Assembly (NCBI GenBank): GCA_023663915.1
Contig: JAMPGN010000103.1
Coordinates: 1-14,089, forward strand
Direction: 5' to 3'
From: Eubacterium sp.
GTDB lineage: Bacteria > Bacillota_A > Clostridia > Lachnospirales > Lachnospiraceae
Length of the DNA stretch: 14,089 nucleotides
Shown here: positions 1 to 7,163 of the stretch, piece by piece
Layout of the letters: every line of letters begins with the position of its first letter
Numbering within the stretch: position 1 is the stretch's first letter
The notes under the pieces: model-generated
Seen by the model: only the letters and a program-made list of their open reading frames with translations
Told to the model about the DNA's origin: nothing
Databases searched by the model: none
Position numbers and translations under genes: made by a program

Positions 1-97
1 AAAATTTTCTCTTGAATTTTCAGGGTTGCATTACTGTTTATTTGTCAAGGTTCTAAAATCGCATAGTTTTACAAAATTACCAACGTGCGACTTTCAT

Positions 98-126
98 ATA
101 ATATCAGATGAACTATTAGATGTCAA
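98..126 (-). promoter_or_regulatory. Sigma-A promoter firing off the left edge
   Basis: Read on the minus strand, TTGACA (126-121) is followed after exactly 17 bases by TATTAT (103-98). This is a full -35 and a near-consensus -10, with transcription expected to begin near base 91 and run leftward. It serves a gene beyond the window, since no start codon with a ribosome binding site is evident in the 90 remaining bases. The stretch from 127 to 214 separates it from the end of the CvpA gene and holds mostly A/T runs with no GC-rich terminator hairpin, so read-through from the CvpA operon is possible. Confidence 0.7.
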
Positions 127-214
127 CTGATTTTTTAAAAAATTTTCCAAAATTTTTAAATAAATTTTTGAATAGGATTTTTGGTAGATTTTATGACAAA
201 CTTCGCATTTATGA

Positions 215-604
215 TCACAACACATATATTCCTGCATAGTCTAACAGAAAATAAATCAGAGCGGAAAGCACCAGCGCTTCCGCTGCTCCCATAATCACAC
301 CCAGTATTTTATCCAAACCACCTATGATACCGATATTACTCAAGCCCAGAATAGGACTAAATATCAAGTTGCATAATTTAAAAACAATGCCAAGCAGGAT
401 CAAACTCACTATGCACAAAGTTAATGTACTCATCGCCTTAGCTTCCAGACTAGATACTGCCAAAAAAATGAGTGCTACACAGACCAAAGAAACTGCACCT
501 GACAGAATTGTAACAACTTCTTTCGCCATCCCATTATCGAAACCTTTTTTAATTCTCCATATAAATAGTAGAAATATAACCAGTACAAAAATTAATTTGG
601 TCAT
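215..604 (-). CDS. CvpA family membrane protein
   Basis: A 129-residue polytopic membrane protein. Four hydrophobic segments are visible at about residues 2-16, 31-50, 58-80 and 101-122. Between the first two lies the WRIKKGFDNGMAKEVV stretch, which matches the conserved loop of the CvpA (colicin V production) family, and the last segment follows the family's GGLDKILG turn. Members are often 160-180 residues, so this one is short but looks complete. The ATG at 604 is directly preceded by an in-frame TAG, so no longer start exists; the ribosome binding site is weak (GTGAG). It is the last gene of a minus-strand cassette, 55 bases after the DUF5711-like gene. CvpA proteins have been linked to envelope functions, but the molecular role is not established. 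The envelope role here is inferred from family and neighbours. Confidence 0.8.
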   Translation of the reverse strand: MTKLIFVLVIFLLFIWRIKKGFDNGMAKEVVTILSGAVSLVCVALIFLAVSSLEAKAMSTLTLCIVSLILLGIVFKLCNLIFSPILGLSNIGIIGGLDKILGVIMGAAEALVLSALIYFLLDYAGIYVL

Positions 605-659
605 CTAACTCACAACTTTCCCGTCTTGGATATCTTTTGTGCTCCCTCTAGTATCGATT

Positions 660-1862
660 CTATTGCAGTTCCATCATATCAATAGAATCCGGCGTTACCA
701 CCATATACCGATACGTACTGCTCTGTGGTATCAGCATCAATGCCGTCTTTTCAAATCTTCCGCTGTATTTTTCTGTTCCGCTACTGTTATAGATACAGCA
801 CTCCGTTTCATTATAAATAATAATCTGGTCTTCATGAAAAAGAACATCCCTGTAATCTATATCAAATTCAAGCGATTGCCTTAATTCCCCTGATTTATGA
901 TATACATCCAGTCGATATCTGTTACTGCTCTCAGTACTGTTATATACTAATCCAACATATTCATCGCCATAGTGCACGCTCTGGATATCTTCGCTGATCA
1001 ACCCCTCCGACACGCTTGTCGGTTTTTGTGCTCCGGAATAAAACATGATTCTGTCATCCGCCACAGCAAATACTGATCTATTATCCAGAAATCTTGTAAA
1101 AGGAACTACGGCATTCAGGTAGTCGTATCCGCTGACATAATTGTTTGTATTATTCTGTCCGACTTCTCCAAAATTATAAAAAGCCACACTGGACTTCATT
1201 TGACCACTGTCCACAAACAAATAAGACACGCAGACTAATTGTCCATTTGGTGAGATGGATACATTGATCGGATAACCACTCTCTTTCATTGTTGTCCGAA
1301 AATAGATAAGTTCTTTGCCTTGTGAATCATATAAATAGATCCATGTAGTATCCGTATCATCTAAAACCACAGCTACGACACCATTAGATGCCACACAGAA
1401 ATCCCGTATCGGTTTATTTGTCGTTATGCTTCCCATAATGCCGCTGGTATTCATAACATAGATCGTTCTGCCATTATAATCTCCTATTGCAACTACATTT
1501 TGACAGATATCCACTATAGGATTCTGCATCTCATATGTCTGATTCCAGACTGCATTACCCTTGACATCCATACAGCCTGCGCCATCTTTGCTATAGGTCA
1601 GAAGACAGCCTGAAAAAGGCAGGAGACTAGAATCCTGCGTTATATTGATCTCCGTAGAAGACAACACGATCGCCTGCGAATATATTTTGTTTTTCCACTG
1701 AACATACAACGCCGCAATAATGGCTGCAATCAATATAATAACGAGAATCGTCCGATAAAAGATTGTAAATTTATGGCTTTTGATCTTCTCACGATAACTG
1801 ATCCTAACCTTTTCCTCTTCCTTGTCTTTTCTCTTTTTCAGGTAGTCTCTAACGTTCGTCAT
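660..1862 (-). CDS. DUF5711-like membrane-anchored beta-repeat protein
   Basis: A 400-residue protein. Residues 1-30 are highly charged (MTNVRDYLKKRKDKEEEK), residues about 36-53 form one transmembrane helix (TILVIILIAAIIAALYV), and the rest is an extracytoplasmic domain of repeated beta-strand blocks such as CMDVKGNAVWNQTY, IYVMNTSGIMGS and IYLYDSQGKELIYF. This resembles a beta-propeller and the DUF5711 family seen in Lachnospiraceae beside CvpA genes. I chose the ATG at 1862 because AGAGGA lies 7-8 bases upstream. The frame also stays open back to an ATG at 2027, but that stretch is a 30-bp tandem repeat and its ATG sits only one or two bases after a possible AAGGA site. The gene lies between the LysM and CvpA genes in one transcription unit. 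Function is unknown; an envelope-sensing or scaffold role is only inferred. Confidence 0.75.
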   Translation of the reverse strand: MTNVRDYLKKRKDKEEEKVRISYREKIKSHKFTIFYRTILVIILIAAIIAALYVQWKNKIYSQAIVLSSTEINITQDSSLLPFSGCLLTYSKDGAGCMDVKGNAVWNQTYEMQNPIVDICQNVVAIGDYNGRTIYVMNTSGIMGSITTNKPIRDFCVASNGVVAVVLDDTDTTWIYLYDSQGKELIYFRTTMKESGYPINVSISPNGQLVCVSYLFVDSGQMKSSVAFYNFGEVGQNNTNNYVSGYDYLNAVVPFTRFLDNRSVFAVADDRIMFYSGAQKPTSVSEGLISEDIQSVHYGDEYVGLVYNSTESSNRYRLDVYHKSGELRQSLEFDIDYRDVLFHEDQIIIYNETECCIYNSSGTEKYSGRFEKTALMLIPQSSTYRYMVVTPDSIDMMELQ

Positions 1863-1908
1863 ACGTTGTTCCTCTTCCCTATGGCAATGTCCGCATATGC
1901 AACTTACT

Positions 1909-2010
1909 GGAGACGCTTCTGCAGATATAGCTCCCTTTGGAAGCGCTTCTATAGAGATAGCTCTCTTTGGAGACGCTTCTACAGATGCGGCTCCCATTGG
2001 AGACGCTTCT
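1909..2010. repeat. 30-bp tandem repeat, 3.4 copies
   Basis: Units begin at 1909, 1939 and 1969, each 30 bases long, with a partial 12-base copy at 1999. Each opens with GGAGACGCTTCT (GGAAGCGCTTCT in unit two) followed by an 18-base half reading like ACAGATGCGGCTCCCATT. It lies in the 169-base spacer between the LysM gene and the DUF5711-like gene. On the minus strand, in frame with the latter, it would encode a ten-residue repeat of the type EASPKGAISA. Because 30 is a multiple of three, an open frame across the copies is expected whether or not it is translated. Confidence 0.9.
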
Positions 2011-2031
2011 GTTATTGTACCACACATTTCC

Positions 2032-3153
2032 TTATGGCAGTATTATTTTTTGTCCGTAACGAATATTATCTGGATCAGTTATCTGATTTAATTCACAAAT
2101 TTTTTGCACATAAGCAGTGTCGCCATATATTTTCTGGCTGATCGTATATAAGGTGTCGCCCCGTTCCACCTCATAATACCTCGTCACATTGCGGGATAAC
2201 GCTTCAACTTCTTTTGTTTCATCAGAAGCCTCCTGTGCTGATCCATCTTTATCAGAATCATCCTTTTCATCTTCTCTTTGATCTTCTACTTGATCCTCTA
2301 CTTGATCCTCTACTTGATCTTCTACTTGATCCTCTGTCTGTATTTCTGCATCTTCTTCATTTTGTTCCGCTGTCTGCCCTTTATTCTCAAGTGTTGCGAG
2401 CATTAAAATATCTTCCTCTTCTGTCGCATCACGCTCCACAACGATTTCCGTTTTTTCCTCATCCTGCATCTTTACATCCATCACAGCTTCCGCCTCTTGA
2501 TTTTCCATGGCAAAAAATACTTCCTCTGCCGATTGGTTTAATTCCTGCATTTTGTCATAACTGTTCGTCGAATTAATCACAATGGCAACCAGTGCAACAA
2601 GAATCACTCCAAGCTGCACTGTAATAACATTGTGCGGCGTTTTTTTTGCTGTCATGACAAATTTCCCCGTCCGGTCTGTGTATGGTCTCTTGCCTATTAC
2701 CTTGTCCGCGTATGTCCCTCCGTCTGCCGCTTTGTCGATATATGTATCTCTGCCTGCCTTGCGGCTCTGCGTTGTTTCGCGGTCATTTCTTTTTTGGTCA
2801 ATCAGATAATTCTGCATTTCTTTATTATCCTGATAGAAAACCTCATATCCTTTTATCTCGTATTTTGTATCATCTTTTTCGTCGATTAGAAATACCGGTC
2901 CTGCCTGCGTCAGGCGGCATCCGAACTCTTCCAGAAGATCAAACTTATCAAAAACAGTTAGCCCTTTTTCCCGTCCTACCCCGTATATCGTATATTTCCT
3001 GCCTCCTTTTTCCCGAAATCCATAAAAATAGAACTCCGAAACTTCCAGCGTCCCGGTTTCTTTTTTTAAAAAAGAAAGCACATAATCTTCCACATAAACT
3101 TCGTATTTATCTTCCCTTCCTCCTTTGTGAATGATGATCGATGACCGTTCCAT
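2032..3153 (-). CDS. LysM-domain membrane-anchored protein
   Basis: A 373-residue protein that probably links the membrane to the cell wall. Residues 1 to about 120 form a beta-rich cytoplasmic domain I do not recognise. A basic linker follows, then one transmembrane helix at about 176-194 (VITVQLGVILVALVAIVINS), an acidic low-complexity stretch with a VEDQ repeat at about 273-292, and a C-terminal LysM domain (325-373, with YYEVERGDTLYTISQKIYG and the closing IRYGQKIILP). The LysM domain is expected to bind peptidoglycan on the outer face, making this a type II membrane protein. I chose the ATG at 3153 because GGAGTGA lies 5-8 bases upstream; a GTG at 3183 has no comparable site. It is the first gene of a cassette with the DUF5711-like and CvpA genes. 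Confidence 0.85.
   Translation of the reverse strand: MERSSIIIHKGGREDKYEVYVEDYVLSFLKKETGTLEVSEFYFYGFREKGGRKYTIYGVGREKGLTVFDKFDLLEEFGCRLTQAGPVFLIDEKDDTKYEIKGYEVFYQDNKEMQNYLIDQKRNDRETTQSRKAGRDTYIDKAADGGTYADKVIGKRPYTDRTGKFVMTAKKTPHNVITVQLGVILVALVAIVINSTNSYDKMQELNQSAEEVFFAMENQEAEAVMDVKMQDEEKTEIVVERDATEEEDILMLATLENKGQTAEQNEEDAEIQTEDQVEDQVEDQVEDQVEDQREDEKDDSDKDGSAQEASDETKEVEALSRNVTRYYEVERGDTLYTISQKIYGDTAYVQKICELNQITDPDNIRYGQKIILP
2278..2334 (-). repeat. 12-bp tandem repeat encoding VEDQ units
   Basis: On the plus strand the unit reads like CTACTTGATCCT and repeats four to five times with few differences. On the coding strand it gives consecutive Val-Glu-Asp-Gln units in the acidic spacer between the transmembrane helix and the LysM domain. 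Such short in-frame repeats can gain or lose copies by slippage, changing the spacer length without breaking the frame. Confidence 0.9.
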
Positions 3154-3187
3154 TTCATTCACTCCATTCTGAAGCCTTTTCACAAAC

Positions 3188-3233
3188 CGCCTGTCGTCAG
3201 GCAGATTTATTTCACTATATAATTACTATAGCA
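3188..3233 (-). promoter_or_regulatory. Candidate extended -10 promoter and leader hairpin for the LysM cassette
   Basis: On the minus strand TGC (3233-3231) directly precedes TATAGT (3230-3225), an extended -10 element. No good -35 is seen 17 bases upstream, which extended -10 promoters can lack. Between it and the LysM start lies a small GC hairpin, GCCTG-TCGT-CAGGC (3189-3202), in the expected leader. The promoter is a reasonable but unproven call. Confidence 0.4.
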
Positions 3234-3417
3234 TGTCTGTTTTAAGAAAAATGGCAAAACATGCGATGCTTCATACAACAAGAAAATCGCTTCGCGATTA
3301 TCTTGGGAAGAGCCTTCGGTTCTTCCACTCTTTGAAGGAATTTCCTACAACATCAAAAGGACATGTGATTGGCATCCATGTCCCTTTGATAAAGATTTAT
3401 GTTATACGTATCCTATC
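3234..3417. other. Gene-free spacer with a series of hairpins
   Basis: No credible gene lies here. Three inverted repeats follow one another. AATCGC-TTC-GCGATT sits at 3285-3299. GGAAGAGCC-TTC-GGTTCTTCC sits at 3306-3326 (nine pairs, one G-U). A 14-base stem with one mismatch spans 3352-3390. They lie downstream of galM, so they may terminate or stabilise its transcript, although none is followed by a long T run. Confidence 0.55.
3352..3390 (-). terminator. Possible galM terminator hairpin
   Basis: Left arm ATCAAAAGGACATG (3352-3365), loop of 11 bases, right arm CATGTCCCTTTGAT (3377-3390), with one mismatch in 14 pairs. On the minus strand the arm ends in CATGTCCTTTT, giving only four T residues, so termination could be partial. 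It lies 27 bases after the galM stop codon. Confidence 0.4.
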
Positions 3418-4458
3418 TTACATAAACTGGTAAATCGTCACAGAATCATAATCCCTGTCCGGTCCAAAAACTGCCTGCGCAAAATTTGAGTGGTGAATAT
3501 TGTCGGGAAAATACTGTGTTTCCAGGCAGAATCCCATACGTGGTCCATAGGGAGTATTTTCCTTGCCAATCTCCTCATTGATGCAGTTGCCGGCATAAAA
3601 CTGTACACCGGGCAGAGTCGTAAATACTTTCATCTTTCTTCCACTCTTCGGGTCCTCAACTTCAGCGATTTCTCTGAGCGTTCCATCCGCGTCATCGATC
3701 ACAAAATTATGGTCGTATCCCTGACCGAACTTAATCTGCTCGCAATCGGCATGAATGTCCTGTCCGATCGGCTTCCTTTGTGTAAAATCCATGGGCGTGC
3801 CTTCCACCGGTACAATCTTTCCGGTGGGAATAGACCCCGAATCTCCGGGAGTATAGCAGGACGCATTGAGCTTCAAAAGATGATCTTCTATCTTTCCCGC
3901 TTTATGCCCCGACAGATTAAAATAGGTGTGATTTGTCAGATTGATGATCGTGTTGGCATCGGAAGTCGCATGATAGCTTAACTTAAGTGCATTGTCCTCG
4001 GACAAACTAAAAGTCATGGAAATCTTCTTATTGCCCGGAAATCCCATCTCTCCATCCTTGCCTTCAAGAGTGAGGGTCACACTGTTATCTCCTTCTTCTG
4101 CATCCCAGAGCTGCTTATGATAACCATTCTCCATATGGCTATGCAGGTTATTTACCCCGTCATTGACATCAACCTGATAGCTCTTGCCATCGATCTCGAA
4201 ACTTGCACCCGCGATCCGATTCGCGCTTGGGCCGATGGTCGCCCCAAAGAAACTGCCGTTGCCGTAATAGCCTTCCAATGTATCGTATCCCAATACCACA
4301 TCTTCCAGCTTGCCATCCTGATCTGGCACGAGAAGGCTCACCAAATTTGCGCCAAAATTAATGATCTTGGCGCGCATACCGTTCGCATTCGACATAGTAT
4401 ATGCATATATATCCTTACCATCTTTCGTTGCGCCAAATTTTTCTTTCTCTACCCCCAT
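3418..4458 (-). CDS. galM: Aldose 1-epimerase (galactose mutarotase)
   Basis: A 346-residue cytoplasmic enzyme that interconverts the alpha and beta anomers of galactose and related sugars, feeding the Leloir pathway. The full length matches the family. Substrate-binding and catalytic landmarks are present: N80-R81 in the SANRIAG motif, H106 in NNLHSHM, H177 in NLTNHTYFNL (the expected general acid), D249 in GQGYDHNF, and E313 in CLETQYFPDN (the expected general base). The ATG at 4458 has GGGAG 7-8 bases upstream. It lies 46 bases after recR, and that spacer carries a small hairpin (GAAGCG / CGCTTC, 4474-4490) just before the ribosome binding site. No galK or galT is in the window, so it is probably carried as the last gene of the replication/repair cluster. 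Confidence 0.93.
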   Translation of the reverse strand: MGVEKEKFGATKDGKDIYAYTMSNANGMRAKIINFGANLVSLLVPDQDGKLEDVVLGYDTLEGYYGNGSFFGATIGPSANRIAGASFEIDGKSYQVDVNDGVNNLHSHMENGYHKQLWDAEEGDNSVTLTLEGKDGEMGFPGNKKISMTFSLSEDNALKLSYHATSDANTIINLTNHTYFNLSGHKAGKIEDHLLKLNASCYTPGDSGSIPTGKIVPVEGTPMDFTQRKPIGQDIHADCEQIKFGQGYDHNFVIDDADGTLREIAEVEDPKSGRKMKVFTTLPGVQFYAGNCINEEIGKENTPYGPRMGFCLETQYFPDNIHHSNFAQAVFGPDRDYDSVTIYQFM

Positions 4459-4504
4459 TGTGATCTCCCTTCCGAAGCGTCACGCGCTTCCGTACATGTC
4501 GTTG

Positions 4505-5101
4505 TTATAATTCAATCCTTCCCTCCAACGCCCGAAGCAGCGTGACCTCGTCGATATATTCCAGATCCCCGCCTACCGGGACGCCGCTGGCGATTCTCGT
4601 CACTTTGATGCCTGTCGGTTTGATGAGTTTGCTGATGTACATAGCCGTCGTCTCACCTTCCAGACTGGAATTGGTCGCGATAATCACCTCGCTCACATCT
4701 CCTTCCAAACGATGCATCAATTCTTTGAGCTTAATGTCGTTCGGTCCGATGCCAAGCATCGGTGAAATCGCCCCATGGAGCACATGATAGACTCCCATGT
4801 ATTTACCGGTCTTCTCATATGCCGCCAGATCCCGCGAGTTCTCCACCACCATGATTGTCGTGTGATCCCTGTTGCCGTTCGAGCATACGGGACACATTTC
4901 CTGATCAGTCAAAGTGAAACACTCCTCGCAATACCGCACATTTTCTTTGGCATCCAGAATCGCATGCGCTAGTCTTTCCACCCGTGCCTTCGGCATATTA
5001 ATCAGATGAAAAGCAAGTCTCTGTGCAGATTTCGAGCCGATACCCGGAAGTCCCGCCAGTTCTTCTATTAACTTATTGATATGTCCGCTGTACAGTTCCA
5101 T
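4505..5101 (-). CDS. recR: Recombination protein RecR
   Basis: A 198-residue DNA repair protein that, with RecF and RecO, helps load RecA onto gapped DNA. In order it shows an N-terminal helix-hairpin-helix (about 7-27, [19 protein letters not shown]), a zinc finger with C58, C61, C70 and C73, and a Toprim domain (about 80-175, including [17 protein letters not shown] and the [12 protein letters not shown] acidic loop). It ends in the usual [23 protein letters not shown]. Length is that of the family. The ATG at 5101 shares its first base with the TGA stop of ybaB (TGATG), which indicates translational coupling. The ybaB-recR pairing, often with dnaX upstream, is conserved in bacteria. Confidence 0.97.
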   Translation of the reverse strand: MELYSGHINKLIEELAGLPGIGSKSAQRLAFHLINMPKARVERLAHAILDAKENVRYCEECFTLTDQEMCPVCSNGNRDHTTIMVVENSRDLAAYEKTGKYMGVYHVLHGAISPMLGIGPNDIKLKELMHRLEGDVSEVIIATNSSLEGETTAMYISKLIKPTGIKVTRIASGVPVGGDLEYIDEVTLLRALEGRIEL

Positions 5102-5448
5102 CAGAACGGAAATCCTCCGCCTAAGCCCCCTGTCATTTTACCCATAATCTCATTGCTCGCTTCTTCCGCCATGCGCAGCGCCTCGTTCGTCGCCGCCATC
5201 ACAAGATCTTCCAGCATTTCAATATCATCGGGGTCTACCACTTCTTCGGACAATTTCACTTTCGTGACTTCTCTCTTACCAGTTACAGTCACTTCCACCG
5301 CGCCGCCGCCGGCTTTTGCCACAAATTCTTTGACTTCCAGTTCTTTCTGGCTTTCTTCTATCTGACGCTGCATTCTCTGTGCCTGTTTCATCAGATTATT
5401 CATGTTGCCCGGCATACCACCGCCCGGAAACCCACCACGTTTTGCCAT
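5101..5448 (-). CDS. ybaB: YbaB/EbfC family nucleoid-associated protein
   Basis: A 115-residue DNA-binding protein of the YbaB/EbfC family, which forms dimers and binds DNA as a nucleoid factor. The N-terminus is rich in glycine and methionine ([14 protein letters not shown]). A helix with the [18 protein letters not shown] pattern follows, then the conserved beta core ([21 protein letters not shown]) and a C-terminal helix; the tail is again glycine-rich (GGLGGGFPF). The ATG at 5448 has GGAGGA six bases upstream. It sits between dnaX and recR with the recR start overlapping its stop, the standard arrangement in many bacteria. Confidence 0.95.
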   Translation of the reverse strand: MAKRGGFPGGGMPGNMNNLMKQAQRMQRQIEESQKELEVKEFVAKAGGGAVEVTVTGKREVTKVKLSEEVVDPDDIEMLEDLVMAATNEALRMAEEASNEIMGKMTGGLGGGFPF

Positions 5449-5488
5449 GTTAATCCTCCATTCTTGCTCAACTTAGTGCTTCTGTGTA

Positions 5489-5545
5489 GAGAATGCCTCA
5501 TTTTAGGCATTCTCCTGCATGAGAATGATTTGCCAGAGGCAAATC
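5489..5545. other. Paired hairpins in the dnaX-ybaB spacer
   Basis: Two perfect inverted repeats fill most of the 111-base spacer. GAGAATGCCT / AGGCATTCTC (5489-5498 and 5505-5514) has a six-base loop. GATTTGCC-AGA-GGCAAATC (5527-5545) has a three-base loop. Neither is followed by a clear T run in the direction of transcription, so they may process, stabilise or attenuate the message between dnaX and ybaB rather than end it fully. Confidence 0.6.
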
Positions 5546-5559
5546 TAGTACTTCTCCCA

Positions 5560-7152
5560 CTAGTCTTCGATTTCTATATCTATATTATGGATCACTTGAC
5601 TTAAATCCACATAGTCCTGTACAAAAGTGTTGCGGTCGGGCACACTCTGTATCGTCACATCGATCTCTTTACCTGCCGCCTCCGCTAACATCTGCATCAG
5701 CAATTCTTTATGCTCTTTATATCCTTCCTGCTTCGTGAAATAGTCCGAGGCAGGTCCGTCTTCCACCACGACCAACAGTTTGTTGTCTCCGCCAAGACTG
5801 AGTCCCGCGTTTTTCAGATATTGTTTCATCGGCATGGATGCCTGCCCTACGATCACCGGCCATTTCTCAACGACTGCCTGCACGTCTTCCGGAACTGCCT
5901 TTGGTAAAGGCGGACGTTCCTTAGCCGCCGGATCACCGCTACCAGACACACTTGAGCCAACAGAAGGATATCCGCCATCAGCAGGTATGAATGTTACGCC
6001 ATTCTCGATTTTTTCTTCCACTGCCCGAATACGCTCAACAATCGATTCGTAGTCTTTCTCCATATCTGGACGGCAGAGTTTAATTAGCGCAATTTCGATT
6101 AAAATACGTTTCTGTGCCGCATATTTAATCTGTCCCGATAATTCTGAAAAAATGCGGATATAGCGCATGATCGCATCCACCTCGATCATTTCCGCCTCTT
6201 CCCGCAGTCTGATGAGGTTATCCGAAGAGACATCGATCACGTCTTCTATATCGTCGGAAGATTTCACCAGCAGAAGATTGCGCAGATACCACGTGAAATC
6301 CGCCACGAACTGAGTAAGTTCCCTGCCCTGCATCACGATCTCTTCCAAGAGTCCGATACAGCCTGTCACATCGCGTTTCAATACATGCTTAAGCAGTCTG
6401 CCAAACACTTCCGTGTCCACAGCGCCTAGCACATCCAGCACTTTATCGTAAGTCAGCTCTTTTCCGAAATGAAAAGCAATGCACTGATCCAAAAGGCTTA
6501 AGGCATCACGCATAGAGCCGTCCGCCGCCTTCGCAACATACCTGAGCGCCTTCTCTTCTACTTGAATCTGTTCTTTGTCCATCAGTTCCCGCAGTCTATC
6601 CGTGATCGTGTCAATAGTGATCCTTCTGAAATCATATCGCTGACACCGGGACAAAATCGTGATCGGTATTTTATGAACTTCCGTGGTCGCCAGAATAAAG
6701 ATCGCGTAGGACGGCGGTTCTTCCAAAGTCTTCAGAAGCGCGTTGAAGGCTCCTATGGAAAGCATATGAACCTCATCAATAATATAAACTTTATATTTAC
6801 CTTCCGCCGGGGAATAAGAAACTTCTTCCACGATCTCACGAATATTATCCACGCCGTTATTGGAAGCCGCATCAATCTCGATCACGTTCATGCTTGCCCC
6901 CGCGGCTATCGCTTTACATGCGGCACATTCGCCGCAAGGACTGCCGGCTACCGGATGTTCACAGTTGACTGCCTTGGCAAAAATTTTGGCAATCGATGTT
7001 TTACCTGTTCCGCGTGTTCCGCAGAACAGGTATGCATGGCCGATTCTTTCGGCTTTTATTTGATTTTGTAACGTGGTAACAATATGTTCCTGCCCTTTCA
7101 CATCCTCGAAACGTCCCGGTCGGAACTTACGATAAAGCGCTGTATATGACAT
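5560..7152 (-). CDS. dnaX: DNA polymerase III subunit gamma/tau
   Basis: A 530-residue AAA+ ATPase, the motor of the clamp loader that opens the sliding clamp and, as tau, ties the polymerases to the helicase. Visible in order: Walker A GTRGTGKT (45-52), the zinc-binding cysteines C64, C73, C76 and C79, Walker B with D126-E127 (VYIIDEVHM), sensor 1 (ILATTE), the SRC arginine-finger motif (168-170), and sensor 2 near GSMRDALSLLDQ. Domain III follows, then a Gly/Ser/Pro linker (about residues 400-420) and a C-terminal domain. The ATG at 7152 has AGGAGA just upstream and lies 11 bases after the pfkA stop, so the two are co-transcribed. I see no correctly phased slippery heptamer that would give a shorter gamma form. 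Confidence 0.97.
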   Translation of the reverse strand: MSYTALYRKFRPGRFEDVKGQEHIVTTLQNQIKAERIGHAYLFCGTRGTGKTSIAKIFAKAVNCEHPVAGSPCGECAACKAIAAGASMNVIEIDAASNNGVDNIREIVEEVSYSPAEGKYKVYIIDEVHMLSIGAFNALLKTLEEPPSYAIFILATTEVHKIPITILSRCQRYDFRRITIDTITDRLRELMDKEQIQVEEKALRYVAKAADGSMRDALSLLDQCIAFHFGKELTYDKVLDVLGAVDTEVFGRLLKHVLKRDVTGCIGLLEEIVMQGRELTQFVADFTWYLRNLLLVKSSDDIEDVIDVSSDNLIRLREEAEMIEVDAIMRYIRIFSELSGQIKYAAQKRILIEIALIKLCRPDMEKDYESIVERIRAVEEKIENGVTFIPADGGYPSVGSSVSGSGDPAAKERPPLPKAVPEDVQAVVEKWPVIVGQASMPMKQYLKNAGLSLGGDNKLLVVVEDGPASDYFTKQEGYKEHKELLMQMLAEAAGKEIDVTIQSVPDRNTFVQDYVDLSQVIHNIDIEIED

Positions 7153-7163
7153 TACTTCTCCTA

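Noticed and set aside
43..48. Second TTGACA on the minus strand near the left edge
   Set aside because: No acceptable -10 element lies 16-18 bases downstream.
1863..2027. N-terminal extension of the DUF5711-like gene from the ATG at 2027
   Set aside because: The stretch is mainly the 30-bp repeat, the ATG has its Shine-Dalgarno-like bases too close, and the ATG at 1862 has a well-placed site. It is kept as a finding, not as the gene start.
3233..3433. Plus-strand open frame of 66 codons in the galM-LysM spacer
   Set aside because: No ribosome binding site, it runs through three hairpins into the galM 3' end, and the product resembles nothing.
6009..6014. Run of six A on the dnaX coding strand as a programmed frameshift site for a gamma form
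   Set aside because: The reading phase is wrong for an X-XXY-YYZ slippery heptamer in the zero frame (GAA AAA ATC), and no stimulatory hairpin is evident.
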